Shown in pieces: positions 1-14,814 of a DNA stretch of 38,798 bases. The number at the start of each line of letters is the position of its first letter. Position 1 is the stretch's first letter. Source of the DNA: Pelargonium nanum (taxonomy: Eukaryota > Streptophyta > Magnoliopsida > Geraniales > Geraniaceae); assembly GCA_036897485.1 (NCBI GenBank), contig JAYMTF010000354.1:1-38798 (forward strand), in the 5' to 3' direction. The notes under the pieces are model-generated. The model was given only the letters and a program-made list of their open reading frames with translations, was not told the origin of the DNA and ran no database searches. The position numbers and the translations under genes are program-made.

Positions 1-3000
1 CGACAAGTGGGCCTGGAGCCATAGCCACAGCCCTCGACTGGAGCACTGCACCGGACGCTCGCAAAGCTGCTGTCTCTTACTTGGAATCTGTACTCTCTCC
101 TCTCTATCTCTCTCTGATAATTTCATGTTTTATCACTCTCTGCAAAAAAAGTTGATTCGTGTTTGGTTACGTTTCATCGCACACTGAAAATGGTACTTGG
201 GCGAAGTATTTTGGGTTTTAGGCTTGTTAGTGTCTTTGTTCATGAGTAATTGTTGATTTGATTAGGTTCAGAGGATGAGGCACCGATGATCGGGCTCTAG
301 GATGAGAAGATCATTTGGAGTGTGTTTTTTTTAGGGTTTGTAGATGTTGTAGACAAGTAGTATGCAAAAAAGTTGATAACTCTAAACTGTTTTGGTAAAG
401 TAGGGGTTGTGAGTTTTTTTATTTTCTTTTCCAGAAATATGGATTTTGATGTCTGTAAGTTGTAAGTGCTGAACTGTCCACTTTGTTTTTATTTTTTTGA
501 GTAATTTTGTGTTGTTGATCATTTTGTGTTTCTGGAGAAGTGTATCATTGATTTACCTATTAAACTCGTGAAGACAGTATGATATATCAAATCTGCTGCA
601 TTTATAGGTTTTTGAAGTGGTAATTTATCAGATATTAGGATGCAGAAATCAGAAACTGACAAGTTGTTGAACACTTTTCTATGCATATTTAGTTTAGTGA
701 TAATTGGAATAAACGTCATTTAAAAAAATGATTACTTTTCTTTTTGTACGCATTATGAAATAGTTCTAGAGAGCTTTACAAAGTTTCATTTTGAATGCTG
801 TTTTATTGGACAAGAAGAAGATGTTATGTTATCCCTAACTCCAGTGTTCCAACTATTCAGTATTTAGCCTTTCTTTTCTTCTTATGGGCTGTTTGTTTTG
901 CTATTTGATGGGAGTTTTGACAAATTTACAGGACAACCAGGAGGAATCTACTTTCCCATGAGGAGGGGTGGGAAAGTTGATTCCGAGCTTGGGGATAGCC
1001 AACCATTTTTATTTTTTTTCTTCATAATTTACGTAAGATATCGACAAAATTGCGATTCTCCTATGCTAAATTTAAAAAGGGAAAGTGATCTTTCAATTTA
1101 ATTTTTCTTTGCGACCAAATAAGAAAGTAAACTTTCTAGATACCGGGACTTCAAGTTTGGAACATTCCTTGGAAAGTATTAGGAGTGAACTAACAATCCC
1201 ATCAATTATTCATTTGCCAAAAGGTGATGGACTTGCTTCTGAGATCATTTTATGCATTCTCCCTTTTTTCGTAACAATTCCTGATGTATAAGAGAAGTTA
1301 TAGTCTTTATGGATTATGAATTTAAAGAATATTATCTGCTTTTGGCTGCTTGTTTGATATAATTGTCATGGACAACATTTTGCATATCATTTTCTTTAAA
1401 CTTTTTGATACTTAATGTTCATTCTATCTTTGCAGGTGAAAACAGGAGATATACGAGTTTTAGCAAATACATCGTTCCTTCTAGTAAAAAAAGATTGGGC
1501 TTCTGAAATTCGGTTGCATGCATTTAAAATGCTGCAGGTTCATGATTATATGCCATTGCTCTTATTTATTTTGGAGTGCATTTTCATCTGTTATTTTGCT
1601 CCCACAAACCTATTTGATGAAACTGTTTTATTTCTGATAGCTGAGAAATCGATATAAACACCCTTTAGTCCAGCAGTTTTCTATAATGTATTTTAGGGAT
1701 TTCGATCCATGATTAGTTTTTGGATAATCGATGGGATTTATTCCCCCATCCACCACCACCCATTTGCGAATTTCATACTGCTTACTTTATATAGTCTTAT
1801 ACCAAACTAAATGATCTTCATCTAAGACCTATTGTTATTAGTTATATCTAATAAATGCTTGTAGTCGGATTATAGTAATTGAGTGTTACTAATACTAATT
1901 GCATATATATATTTTCTGCAGCATTTGGTACGCTTGAGATGGGAAGAATTAAACCCTACCGAGCGCAGGAGCTTTGCTACTATGGCTTTTGATTTGATGT
2001 CTGATATGTCAAATCCATGTGAAGTATGGGCCTTGAAAAGTCAGACAGCTGCCCTTGTTGCTGAGGTTCCAGCTATATCGCTCATTAAATTGCTCATATC
2101 TGTTTGTTAATTTTATTACTCAGTTTTTGCTCCATTGCTGTGCTTCAGATAGTTAGAAGAGAAGGCATAAATCTCTGGCAAGAGCTGTTCCCATCTTTGA
2201 TTTCCCTATCCGACAAGGGCCCTATAGAAGTAATCATCCTAATTAGTTCCTTATTTTTGGGTCTACTTATTGCTTGATTTATTGTATATGACAGCTTAGA
2301 TGATTTATTTACATTACTTTGATTTTTTGAATAGGCTGAGTTGGTCTCGATGATGCTGAGATGGCTTCCTGAGGATATTACGGTTCACAATGAAGATTTA
2401 GAAGGTTTATGAGAAACACCTAGTGCGCTCTTTAATTTGTGTATATATTGAGACAAAAATGCTCTTAACTTCAGAAACTTCCAATGTGTTTAAGGGGATA
2501 TTTTCATAAAAGCTTAAAAACTTTCATCAAATGAGTATCAAAATTTTAATGCTTCCTAGTTTATCTAGAAGCTACCTTGATTCTTCTCTCTCTCTCCCAC
2601 ACACCCACATGCGCACCCACACCCACACCCACTACAAATAAAGATCAACAAGATACCCCACCATAGGTTTTATTGATTAATTAATTTTGTTTTACTTTCT
2701 TATTGAGTGATGATAAGAAATTTTTGCGAGAGTGCCTCAGTCAGGAGTATTTTTAAGCATGATCCATGTACATTCTAACACCCAACCTTTTGACTTAACT
2801 ATTGGGTCGACAGCTAATTGACATTTGCCATTAGGGATAGAGACTTGACGATTGAAGAGAGAAAATTAGGTAAGAGACTGGAGAGAACTTTTGCCAACAC
2901 TAGCTGCCACAAGCCTTGCCTGTGTGATAAACTCATCTCGAGTAAAATCTCATGATTCCTAGTTCGAATAACTGAAATAGCTAACAGGGTAAATTTGCTT

Positions 3001-6000
3001 TGACTCAATGGAGTAGATTTATTGATTGGATGTTTAAATTTTGAAGATAAAAAGGACAGTGCAAATAAAATAACTAAATAAGCATTAAGTTTTGATAGAA
3101 TCAGAGAATGGCTGATCCATTTGGTGGACGTGTGATTTAAGAATGGCTGGAAGTAATTCTTCATTCCTTACTGTATGAGATGGATAGAATATTAGGTTAA
3201 GAAGAGAAAGAAAGGCTGAACATTCATTATAAGTAAGAAAGAAAGACAAAAATTAAATAAAAAATGCTAACTGTTGGACTCAAAGCTAGTCAACTTCACT
3301 TTGGTGTCTATGGAACTCCACTAAACAAACACATTTTTTTGTACACAGTTATGAAGCTTACAATACTTTGGTTTTGTTTTGCTGCTCACCCTTGTTTTGA
3401 TTGTACTACTCAGGTGATCGACGTAGGCTATTGTTGCGTGGGCTTACTCAATCGTTGCCTGAAATTCTGCCTTTGCTATACACTGTATGCTCTGGTCCTT
3501 ACCTTTCCCACACGACATTTCTTCCAGCCTCATTCTGATGCCTTACTTTTGGACGCAGTTGCTAGAAAGGCACTTTGGAGCTGCATTGAGTGAAGCAGGA
3601 AGGCAAAATGTGGACATTGCAAAGCAGCATGCAGCAACAGTGACAGCTACGCTGAATGCTGTTAATGCATATGCTGAATGGGCTCCATTGCCAGACATTG
3701 CTAAATATGGCATAATTCATGGGTACGACATATAAATATTTGATCAGCATGATTTTATACGGATTCTTTTGTGGTATCTGATTCAAAACCACCTCTATTG
3801 TTGTTTTCTCACCTTTTTGAAACAGATGTGGATTCTTACTATCTTCTCCTGATTTCCGCCTTCATGCTTGTGAGTTTTTCAAACTTGTCTCCCCAAGGTA
3901 TGCAATATTCTCTATTTAATCTTGGTTGTAGTAAAAAGATAATGATCGTAAAGTGCCCAACACAGTTCTTGTGTGCTGTATGACATGACTTACCATGCAT
4001 GTCAGTCCCTCAACATTATAGCTTTAGCTTTTGGGATGGATAGTACCAAAGCATGTTTGGTTCTAGGGCTTGGTAGTTTGTGCTCTCTGTTCTATTTCTC
4101 TCCTTGTGCAAAGTCTAATGTATTTTCTAGGCTTCACGTGAGGGGGAGTGTTGAAGTAAAAGTGTTTAACACGGATTGTTTGTGGTGACATGACTTCATA
4201 TTCCTAAAGTTCCTTCCACTCAATAGCTTAAGCTTCAGAGTTGAAATTTTGATACTCTTTTTTTGCCACAAAATATTCTCATGATTATACTGTTACTCTG
4301 AATTTTGACCTGCAGGAAGAGACCTGCTGATGCATCTGCATCTGAATTTGATTCTGCAATGAGTAGTATCTTTCAGATTTTGATGAATGTCTCCAGAGAG
4401 TTTTTATTGAGATCTGGTTCAAGTGCTTCGGTTATGGATGAAACTGAATTTGAGTTTGCTGAATATATATGTGAGAGCATGGTTTCCCTGGGTTCTTCAA
4501 ATTTACAATGTATTTCAGGCGATGACACCAAACTTTCTCTTTATGTACAGCAGGTAGTGCATAACAGTCCAAGTACTTTTTTCTAAAAGTTTTTTCCAAG
4601 GCATTTAGTGTACAAATATATCGTTTTAAAATGGGCCATTGGAGCAATGATCACACAAGATTGCATAGAATCAATTTTAAGAATGCATAAATTTCCCCTT
4701 GGCTTAAAGTTAAATGTATAATGAAGATGTCTCATACTTATGAATTATAGCATGCATGAGATCCGTTACCTGTTTGGTGGAGTGGAAATGATGGAAACTT
4801 TTTTCTTTTCATCCGTGCAAAAATTAAAATTGGATGACTCGTGAAGTGGTGGCTAAAGTCCCACATTGGAAAGGTATAAAACAAATGAGTTATATATAAT
4901 GATGTGAGTGAAACCCTACTAACAAAGTTTACCCCTTATATTAGTGGAAGCCCAAACCAGTATGTGTAGCCCAATTTTGAAAATTAACAACTCATAAGCT
5001 ACCAAAGCAAATTTCTCCTTCTCACTGATCCATGATTTCCCCTTCTCAAGGTTGTAGCCAACACTTGCCATTTATGCTGCTAAGTAGAGCTATGACTGAT
5101 GGGTATCATTTCAGGTGTTGGTTGATGAGCACACACGTGACTATTGTGTTTGATTTTTGAATATTTGATACTACTAAAAATCATATTAGCATAATAGAAT
5201 TCTCAATGGCAACACAGTAATATGAAAGAAAAACAGTTCTACTGAAAACTGCTTATGCCTTATGGACGCTCTTTAGTAGTCACCTGGATTTGGTTTACTC
5301 CAAGTGTATGCTTGGATCATGTTTTCTTGCCTGTCAATTTTCTATCACGGTTTGTGGTCAAATTATCTGACTAAACTCTCGTTTTCTAATAATTTTTCAG
5401 ATGTTGGGGTTTTTTCAACATTGTAAACTGGCACTTCATTATCAGTCCCTGCTCTTTTGGCTGGTATGCTATAGTCTTTTAAAATTGTACACATTAAAAG
5501 CTTAATTACAACATCTATAAACTTACGCATTTGTTTGCTTCTGTAGGCACTAATGAGAGATTTGATCTCAAAGCCAAAAGTTGTTGCAGGTTCAGCTGCA
5601 GATGGTTCAGCTGTTAGTAATCTGGGCTCTGGCTCTGCCCAGGTTGATAGTGAAAAGAAAAAGGTATTAAGTTTTGTGACTGATGATGTTTGTAGTGTAA
5701 TTCTGGATATATCCTTCCAGCGCATGCTTAAGAGAGAAAGGGTTCCTCCTGGAAGTGCATTCTCCTTGGGGACACTGGAGTTATGGAGTGATGATTTTGA
5801 GGGCAAGGGCGAATTTGGCCAGTATCGATCTAGGCTGGTATGTTTTACGTGGCTCGCATCTTAAACTGAGTTTCTTTTCATTTGCTGTTGCTTTATTTAA
5901 GTAATATTTCTGGCTTAGGAAATTCAATGCCAGTAATATTAATGGTTTGAATGGTGATATCGATGGATAGAGGGTACCAATCCATTTTATGGGGTTCGTT

Positions 6001-9000
6001 TGTAAGTTCAACTTGGATTCAGTTGGATGTCAGTTTTCAACTGGAATCCATTCTTTTATATCTGAATTATGCTCTTTAAAATGGTAGTTTTGTAGGAAGT
6101 ACATTGGAAGATAGAAAACACATTTAAATTGAACACATGCTGAGGCTTATCAAAGTGCTATTTCTTTTAGGTCATCATGTTCTTCCAGAATGATTTTTTG
6201 TATGCTTGATGTTTCCCAGCCAATTAAATACAACACTTTTCAAGGCTTCAAAATTTGTTGGAGTTTCTTAATATTAAAAAGTTGTTTCATACTTTTTTTT
6301 TACAATGCAACCAATTCTGCTTTAAGATATGCTTTTTAATCTCTAACTATTTTGTTGATTACTGGAGATCATTAAAATTTATAGAATATCTGGAAAGTAT
6401 TGTTGTCATAATCTCTTTTGACTGAACATGTATGCATTTCTTAGATTTGTGACATGGGAAAGATGAAGATCCCCTTGGGAAATTTCCTTGTTATTTTTTT
6501 TAACTGTTACAACAGAAAGCTGTTATAAATCTTCCTAGAGTAGCTTGTGTGTCATTTAATTACATGATATAGTTTTTTTCCCATTTAAATTCTTATGCCT
6601 AAAGTAACCCCACACCTCTCTCTCTCTATCTCTCATTTTTTATTCATGATGCATGATGCAGTTGGAGCTGATAAGGTTTGTTGCTTCTTACAAACCCCTT
6701 GTAGCTGGTGCAAAAGTTTGTGAAAAAATTACGGCAGTTATTAAGAGTCTCTTGCTTTCTCCAAGGCCTGTTCAGGTACTGTTACAAACAGTATCTTTTT
6801 ATTTTTATTTTTGGTGTTGTTGAGTTTCATGGGTGTATCATTCAATTCGCAACATACGATGGTTGTTTTACAAACGTTTTAAATTTTTAATTTGTAGTTA
6901 TGGATCTTTTACCAATTTATCTATTTTTTGAATTTTCAGGACATGGTTGTGATGGAAAGCATGCAATCGGCTCTGGAAAATGTTGCAATTGCAGTATTTG
7001 ATGGGTCAAATGAATATGGCAGCGGCAGTTCTGAAGTTCAACTTGCATCGTGTAGAATTTTTGAAGGTGTCTTACAAACTAATTTTAGTTGAGATTTGAA
7101 GTTTTTAACATTAAGGCTGGTTGAATATTCAGCATGACTGTGAAATGCAGGCTTACTTCAGCAACTTCTTTCTTTGAAATGGACTGAACCAGTCCTCGTG
7201 GAAGTACTTGGGCACTATTTGGATGCGTTGGGTCCATTTCTGAAGTATTCCCCTGATGCCGTGGGCAGTGTGATCAATAAACTATTCGAGCTTTTAACGT
7301 CACTTCCATTTATTGTCAAGGTTCTTTCATTTTTTTCTATTTACTTTTGTTATTTATTGATTTATAGCAAGCGAATGTAGCCTTGGATTTTCAGCCATAT
7401 GTTAAATGCACAGGATCCTTCAACAAATAGTGCACGACATGCAAGGTTGCAGATCTGTACATCTTTCATTCGAATTGCCAAAACTGCTGACAAAAGCCTT
7501 CTACCTCACATGAAGGTTTTTTTTCTCTTCCTTTACATTATATTTAGCGGTATAGTGGTAAAAACTAAAAATGAATGAAGTTGAACTGACTATTCAAATA
7601 TTAGAAGAATTACAGATCTGCATATGCTTGCTTTTAGACCTGCATATAGTCATGCTAAAGGTTATAGATTTAGAATTAGTCTAGGGTCTCTTATTAAAGT
7701 ACTGAAACTTTATGGGACTACGCGAGATTTTCAGAGGCTATTTAATACTCCATCCATCTCAAAATGAGTGTCCACTTTCCCTTTCTGGTTTGTTAGTTAT
7801 GCATGAATTACCAAGAATAGCTCTATGATAAGTTAGAACACTTTGAGTATGTTGCAATAAGAGCAAATGAGGGTATAAGGAAGAAATTGTAACCATTACT
7901 TACTCTTAATTTCTATACAAATGGTAAAGTGAACAATTATTTTTGGACGGAGAGAGTATATTGTAATTCCCTTTATACATAAGAAGGCTGTAGCCATGAT
8001 ATTCTGTAATGACTACATTTGAATGTAGCATCTGAGATCTTATGTTCAATTAACGCATCCACTTTTTCATTGATAGGGACATCATTTTACATTTCCCTAA
8101 TTAAAAGGGTTTATCCTTCAAGGCTTCAAAGTCTCTAATGAAACCTCCATCTTGTTAGTGAAAAGGTTGCTATAGGTAAAACTTAAAAGTCAACAGTCTT
8201 TTACACATGTTGCATGTTGGATGCAAAACTCAATAGGATTTTTCTTCTTCAGCAACATACAAAACAAACTGGATTCTTTTGTAACCATACATTTGTCCCT
8301 ATTAAAACAAAAACTCATTTTTCCTATGAGAAAAATCTGTTTTATCTACTTACTGTAATGTTGCTTTACAGGGTATAGCTGACACCATGGCGTATTTGCA
8401 AAGAGAAGGTTGTTTGCTTCGTGGTGAACATAATCTTCTAGGTGAAGCATTTCTTGTTATGGCTTCTTCTGCTGGGTAATCACCTGTTCTGGCTAAATTC
8501 TTCGCATATATATGTAATGTCACTTGGTTTTCTTATTGTTTTACTCCCTCAACTATATGCAGGATTCAGCAACAGCAAGAAGTATTAACTTGGTTACTTG
8601 AACCTCTGAGACAACAGTGGGCCCAACTAGAGTGGCAAAACAATTACTTGTCTGAACCTCTGGGCTTGGTTCGTTTATGCTCCGATACATCATTTATGTG
8701 GTCTCTTTTTCACACTGTGACATTCTTTGAGAAGGCACTTAAGAGGAGTGGAGTCAGAAAGGGCAATTTCAATTCACAAACCAACTTAGCAGAAAGTTCT
8801 ATTCTGCATCCAATAGCTTCTCATCTGTCATGGATGCTACCTCCTCTTCTAAGAGTATGCATCTTGGTCTTCTAAACTGGTCGTGTTAAATTTCCTCATT
8901 TGTGGGGAGTAATACTCTATGGACTCATATTTTGATTGAAATATGTATCTCTACTAACCCAATGTACTAATAGTTTGTTTTGTCGGCAGCTACTCCGTGC

Positions 9001-12000
9001 AATACATTCTCTTTGGTCTCCACCTGTATTTCAAATGCTACCTGCTGAGATAAAAGCTGCAATGACCATGAGCGACATTGAAAGAACTGGTCTTCTTGGT
9101 GAAGGCAATACTAAATTGTCAAAGGGTCCACTAACTTTTGCTGATGGATCTCAAATTGACATGAGTAGGGATGGCAATGCAGAGCCAAATGAAACTGATA
9201 TACGTAATTGGCTGAAAGGTATTAGAGACAGTGGGTACGTATCACTAACCTTGGGTGTTCCAAGCTTTGTCAGCACAAAGTTTGTTTGTTTGAATTTCAG
9301 TTTGTAGTTGCTATTTTAACATTGCTTGTTCCTCCTATAGGCTAGAGCTATAATTAACAAACAAAAGTAAATAAGTATAGAATATATCATACTAAGAAAC
9401 ATAAGATATCACAACGATAGGGACAACAGGAGACCAAGGAATGTATATAGAACTTTTCTTCGTGTAAATTTTATGGATAGAAGGATATTTGGTTTGATGG
9501 TAAAGCAGGTACCATGGAAGTACACAGGTAGCGTACAAAAGAGAGATTTCTTTAGACAAGTATCGAACAAGGTTGAGAGAGATTTCTTTTGCTTGTCATA
9601 CTGAATTATGTAGCTTCTTTTTGAATGCTTTCCTAAATAAGGAAATGGATTGCATAAAATAAGTGAAACCTATTACCATCTAAATGGGAATCATTTTATG
9701 TTGTGTTTGTCCTAATTCATGTTTTAGCTAGACACTATATGATCACACAATTCAATTGGTAGTTCATCAGATATACATCAATCATGCTCTACATTACATT
9801 ATATAAGAGGGATTGAGTATGTCAGCTATCTTCTAAATTCTCCCCTTTTGATTCTTGTTTGAACAAAAATCATTATGTAGTACTAACGTTTTTATTTCCC
9901 TGTAATTCTAGGTATAATGTATTGGGCTTGGCGACAACCATTGGGGATTCGTTTTTCAAATGTTTAGATATTCATTCTGTTGCTCTAGCATTGGTGGAGA
10001 ATGTGCAGTCAATGGAGTTCAGGCATATAAGACAGCTTATTCATCAAGTTTTGATTTATTTGATTAAATTTTGCCCTTCAGATATGTGGGAAATGTGGCT
10101 GGAACAACTATTGCAACCATTGTTTCTTCACGCTCAGCAAGCTCTTAGTTCCTCATGGTCCAGTCTTTTACAGGAAGGCAGAGCAATAGTTCCAGATAAC
10201 CTTGGCATACCTGCTGGTTCAGACTTGAAAGTGGAAGTGATGGAGGAAAAGCTACTTCGCAGTTTAACTCGTGAGACGTGTTCACTCCTTTCAATAATAG
10301 CTTCACCGGGACTGAATACTGGGCTTCCATCTTTGGAACAATCTGGGCAGATTAGCCGTGTGGATGTGTCATCTCTCAAATATTTGGATGCATTTAGGTC
10401 AAACTCTATGGTTGGGTATGTGATCTAAGACTCAATGCTGATAATCTTTGATATGAACTTAAGCAAATCGGGAAACTTTGGGGATGAGGTTCTAGTAAGC
10501 CCAATGAAGTAAGGTTGTTACGTAGTGACATTTAGGTCACAGGTCAGAGTCAGGAAACAGTCTCGCAAAGCATGGGTAAGGTTGCATACATAATGACCCT
10601 CCCTAGATCTCACAATTTTGGGAGTCTCGTGCAATGGCTCCTGCCATTTTATCAATAGCAGTATGCCTCTAGGAATCATTGCTAGAGTAGACACAAGGAT
10701 ATCACACTTTTTTAGGTTCAAGAAGCTAAAGAGTAAATTTGCAGCAAAACTTATAAAATTCTTAATTAGTTAGAAGTTAAACATATTGGTTGTAGAATGA
10801 CATGAATTTCTTATAGAAGTTAAGCATATTACATGCACTAAACTCCCAATAACAATCATTCAAGATCTTGGAATTTTCCAGCATAAACTTAATATTTACT
10901 AAATCAACAGAATTAAATACCCAAGAAACCGTATAGACTGGAGCCACAAATATGGAAATAAATGCTCATTAGAATGCCGTGAAAGTTACTGCCGTTGAGA
11001 TGTGAACATGAACTTTCTCTGAACTTCATTTATGCGTTAAATCTAATGGTTCTGTATCCCTGTGTCTTAATGCCCTGAATGATTTTCAGGTTCCTTTTGA
11101 ACCACAAAGGTCTGGCGCTACCTGCATTGCATATATGTTTGGGAGTTTTCTCATGGACCGATGGTGAAGCCGTGATGAAAGCTTCTTCTTTCTGTGCTGC
11201 TGTGGTTCTTCTAGCTATATACACAAATAATTCAGAACTTTGTCAATTTGTATCTAAAGATCTATTTTCTGCAACTATTGAAGCTTTAACGCTTGAGTCA
11301 AATGCTTTTGTCAGTGGTGATCTTGTTGGCCTTTGCCGCGAAATATTCATGTATCTCTGCGATAGAGATCCTGCTCCCAGACAGGTTAGTCATGATTCTT
11401 CATTCTTAAGTGTTTATAGGTGTGTACCATATTATTTAAAAGCAGTACTAAAAGTTGATGGATGGATTTATTTCCCGCATATTCCCAGGTTATGCTATCT
11501 CTACCATGCATTACACATCAAGATTTAATGGCTTTTGAGGAAGCATTAATGAAGACATCTAGTCCTAAAGAACAAAAGCAGCATATGAAGAGCTTTCTCT
11601 TGTTAGCTACCGGAAACAAGTTAAAAGCACTCGTGGCCCAGAAAAGCGTCAATGTGATTACAAATGTTTCATGTAAGTCAGCAATATCATTTAATCTCTC
11701 CTCTTCCCCAACATTTTTGAAAGAACAATATGGCTTTTGCATCAATTATTCTGTAGAGCTTCTTCACTAAAAGCTGCCGAGTAGGAAGTAGTAGATATAT
11801 CCTTGCCCTGCAGTGCCTGACGTATTTTTCAGTAGCTTCGTGTTATGACTATCCTATATTGTAGCTTGAAGATACGATTAATATTTTGCTATTATTTTGA
11901 GAGGATGTATGTTGAATAATACGGTGAATCATTAACATTAACAATCGTGTTTGTTCAACTGTTTTCAGTAAGGCCTCGAGGTTCAGTAAATCCTCCAGAA

Positions 12001-12048
12001 ACCAGAGTTGAGGAGGCGGATGCTATAGGATTAGCGGCCATTTTGTGA
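1..12048 (+). CDS. HST: HASTY, exportin-5 orthologue (5' end cut by window edge)
   Basis: Karyopherin-beta nuclear export receptor that acts in microRNA biogenesis and movement (known for Arabidopsis HASTY). Spliced exons: 1-89, 1436-1537, 1922-2065, 2149-2229, 2335-2404, 3414-3484, 3559-3722, 3826-3897, 4316-4553, 5401-5463, 5547-5837, 6662-6775, 6940-7066, 7151-7320, 7414-7515, 8372-8475, 8563-8854, 8990-9234, 9912-10415, 11090-11384, 11489-11672, 11969-12048 (stop TGA). All 21 introns are GT..AG and phase holds throughout, giving 1199 residues. HASTY is about 1200 aa, so only roughly a dozen N-terminal residues, with the start codon, are missing. Recognised stretches include ALDWSTAPDARKAA, TGDIRVLANTSFLLVKKDW, GDRRRLLLRGLTQSLPEILP, MLGFFQHCKLALHYQ and SPKEQKQHMKSFLLL. 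The protein is all-helical HEAT-repeat-like, as expected. Introns 5, 15 and 18 are long; intron 15 holds a MITE. No frameshift or stop was found, so the gene looks functional. The last exon (RPRGSVNPPETRVEEADAI) is the least conserved part. Confidence 0.96.
7748..7956. mobile_element. Stowaway-type MITE in HASTY intron 15
   Basis: The element begins CTCCATCCATCTCAAAATG and ends TTTTTGGACGGAGAGAG, so the termini are inverted and match the CTCCCTCCGT consensus of Stowaway (Tc1/mariner) MITEs. It is flanked on both sides by TA (7746-7747 and 7957-7958), the expected target-site duplication. The 209-bp interior is AT-rich and non-coding. It lies in the sense intron between exons 7414-7515 and 8372-8475, away from both splice sites, so it should be spliced out. 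Confidence 0.85.
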
Positions 12049-12560
12049 AGGATGTTTATGATCGTGGACGATTTGTACAGAAATGAACTTCAAATCCGAA
12101 AGAATAGACATCTTTTTTACTGTATACAAAGGTAAAGGGAATGCGTCCCAAAGGATATTTATTTTTTGTGGGTAGCACAGTTTTCAGAGCTTGTAATAGG
12201 TTCAACCCAGTGTTGTAAATGGAAGGCTTTTCCATAAATTTTTATGTTGATGTTGTCAAAGAAAATGGGTTTTGTTACATGAACAGTCTTGTGTTCATAT
12301 TTTATGGATGATTTCGAATCTTAAAAGTTGTATTTCAATATTTAATTTTACTTGGACTTTTTTTTAGCTTGGTTTCTAGTTTGCATTTCCTAGATCAAGA
12401 TTATTTATCATACTTACTAGAATTAAAGAATTAGATGTTTCCTTTATAAATGAGATTGAGCCAGGGTTGAGCATTTATATTTTATAATCTATTATCAAGA
12501 TGGTACTAGGAAATGTTCTAGATCTTCTCATAATGATTAAATACCTAGGAACTTTTTTAT
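12049..12560 (+). other. HASTY 3' UTR and spacer
   Basis: No gene is visible here. The first 250 bases or so after the TGA are T/G-rich and look like a 3' UTR; no unique polyadenylation signal can be picked. The rest is AT-rich spacer running into a SINE-like repeat. Confidence 0.5.
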
Positions 12561-12760
12561 TTTTATTTTTCATTTCGGTCTAAACCAAGAGGTTCTTGAG
12601 CTGGCCCACAAACTCTCGTTTGACACCTATAAGTTGTTTCACCACATCCAGACTGATCCTCATTCGACGGTAAGTCACAGTTAAAGTTCACTCCCCTCCT
12701 CAGAATTGTGTTGAACGGAGATCGAACACAAACATAAACGGTGATAAAAAAGTCGTACAT
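12561..12760 (-). mobile_element. SINE-like repeat, 5'-truncated or diverged copy
   Basis: On the minus strand this contains a good pol III box B (GTTCGATCTCC near 12719-12709), then a body that clearly matches the better-preserved element at 25776-25998 (shared blocks such as CGAATGAGGATYAGTCTG and ATGTGGT), and ends in an A-rich tail (AAAAATAAAAATAAAAAAG). Box A is not recognisable and I find no target-site duplication, so this is an old or truncated copy of the same family. It lies between HASTY and the eS24 promoter. Confidence 0.65.
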
Positions 12761-13029
12761 GATATTTACTCAATCATATAAACGATGGCTCCTTTGTGCT
12801 ACTTAAGTAGGGAGCGGACAACATGACATAGTTGAAGGAGTTGAAGATTTGCATCGGCTGAGTAGGCCGGGCGTTGGTGGGCAAGTTGTTGGGCTTGTTC
12901 TACCGTGTCCAATATCGACCACCGTCCGAGGGGTCGTTATGTTCTTGCTCGTCTGCGCAGGATGGAGTTGTCGTAGCGATTGAGCACCACATGTCGAGTT
13001 GTCATTTGTGAATTTAATTTATAAATAGT

Positions 13030-13108
13030 TGGGCCCATAATAAAAAAGGGGTTACGACTTACGATGATTGAATGTGAAGTCCGGCCCATTTCTAACTCTA
13101 AACCCTAA
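13030..13108 (+). promoter_or_regulatory. Ribosomal-protein-type promoter: site II elements and telo-box
   Basis: TGGGCCCA (13030-13037), GGCCCA (13083-13088) and AAACCCTAA (13100-13108) lie about 200-290 bases upstream of the eS24 start codon. Site II (TGGGCY) plus telo-box is the known arrangement for plant ribosomal-protein and other growth-linked genes (TCP and telo-box binding factors). A leader intron is likely, from a GTAAGC donor at 13212 to an AG at 13304-13305; that acceptor is tentative. Confidence 0.75.
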
Positions 13109-13320
13109 AATACCATTCTCTTCCATTACCAGTTGTAACGAACACGACAGCTCTCAGATCCTCCAGCCGAGCCACCATTGCCGCCGAGCCAGACCAGACC
13201 CACTCTTCTCAGTAAGCTGGAATCTATCTAATTCTTATTTTCTTCTTCTTCTTCATCTTCACATTGTGATTATATTTGTGTATTTTATAATATTCAAAAT
13301 TAAAGGTAAATTGAAGAACA

Positions 13321-14814
<1,494 letters not shown>

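Noticed and set aside
2814-3164. 116-codon open frame on the minus strand
   Set aside because: It lies wholly in HASTY intron 5, has no recognised domain, and overlaps what looks like a decayed repeat.
5363-5806. 147-codon open frame on the minus strand
   Set aside because: It is antisense to HASTY exons 10-11 and the intron between them; the plus strand is clearly the coding one.
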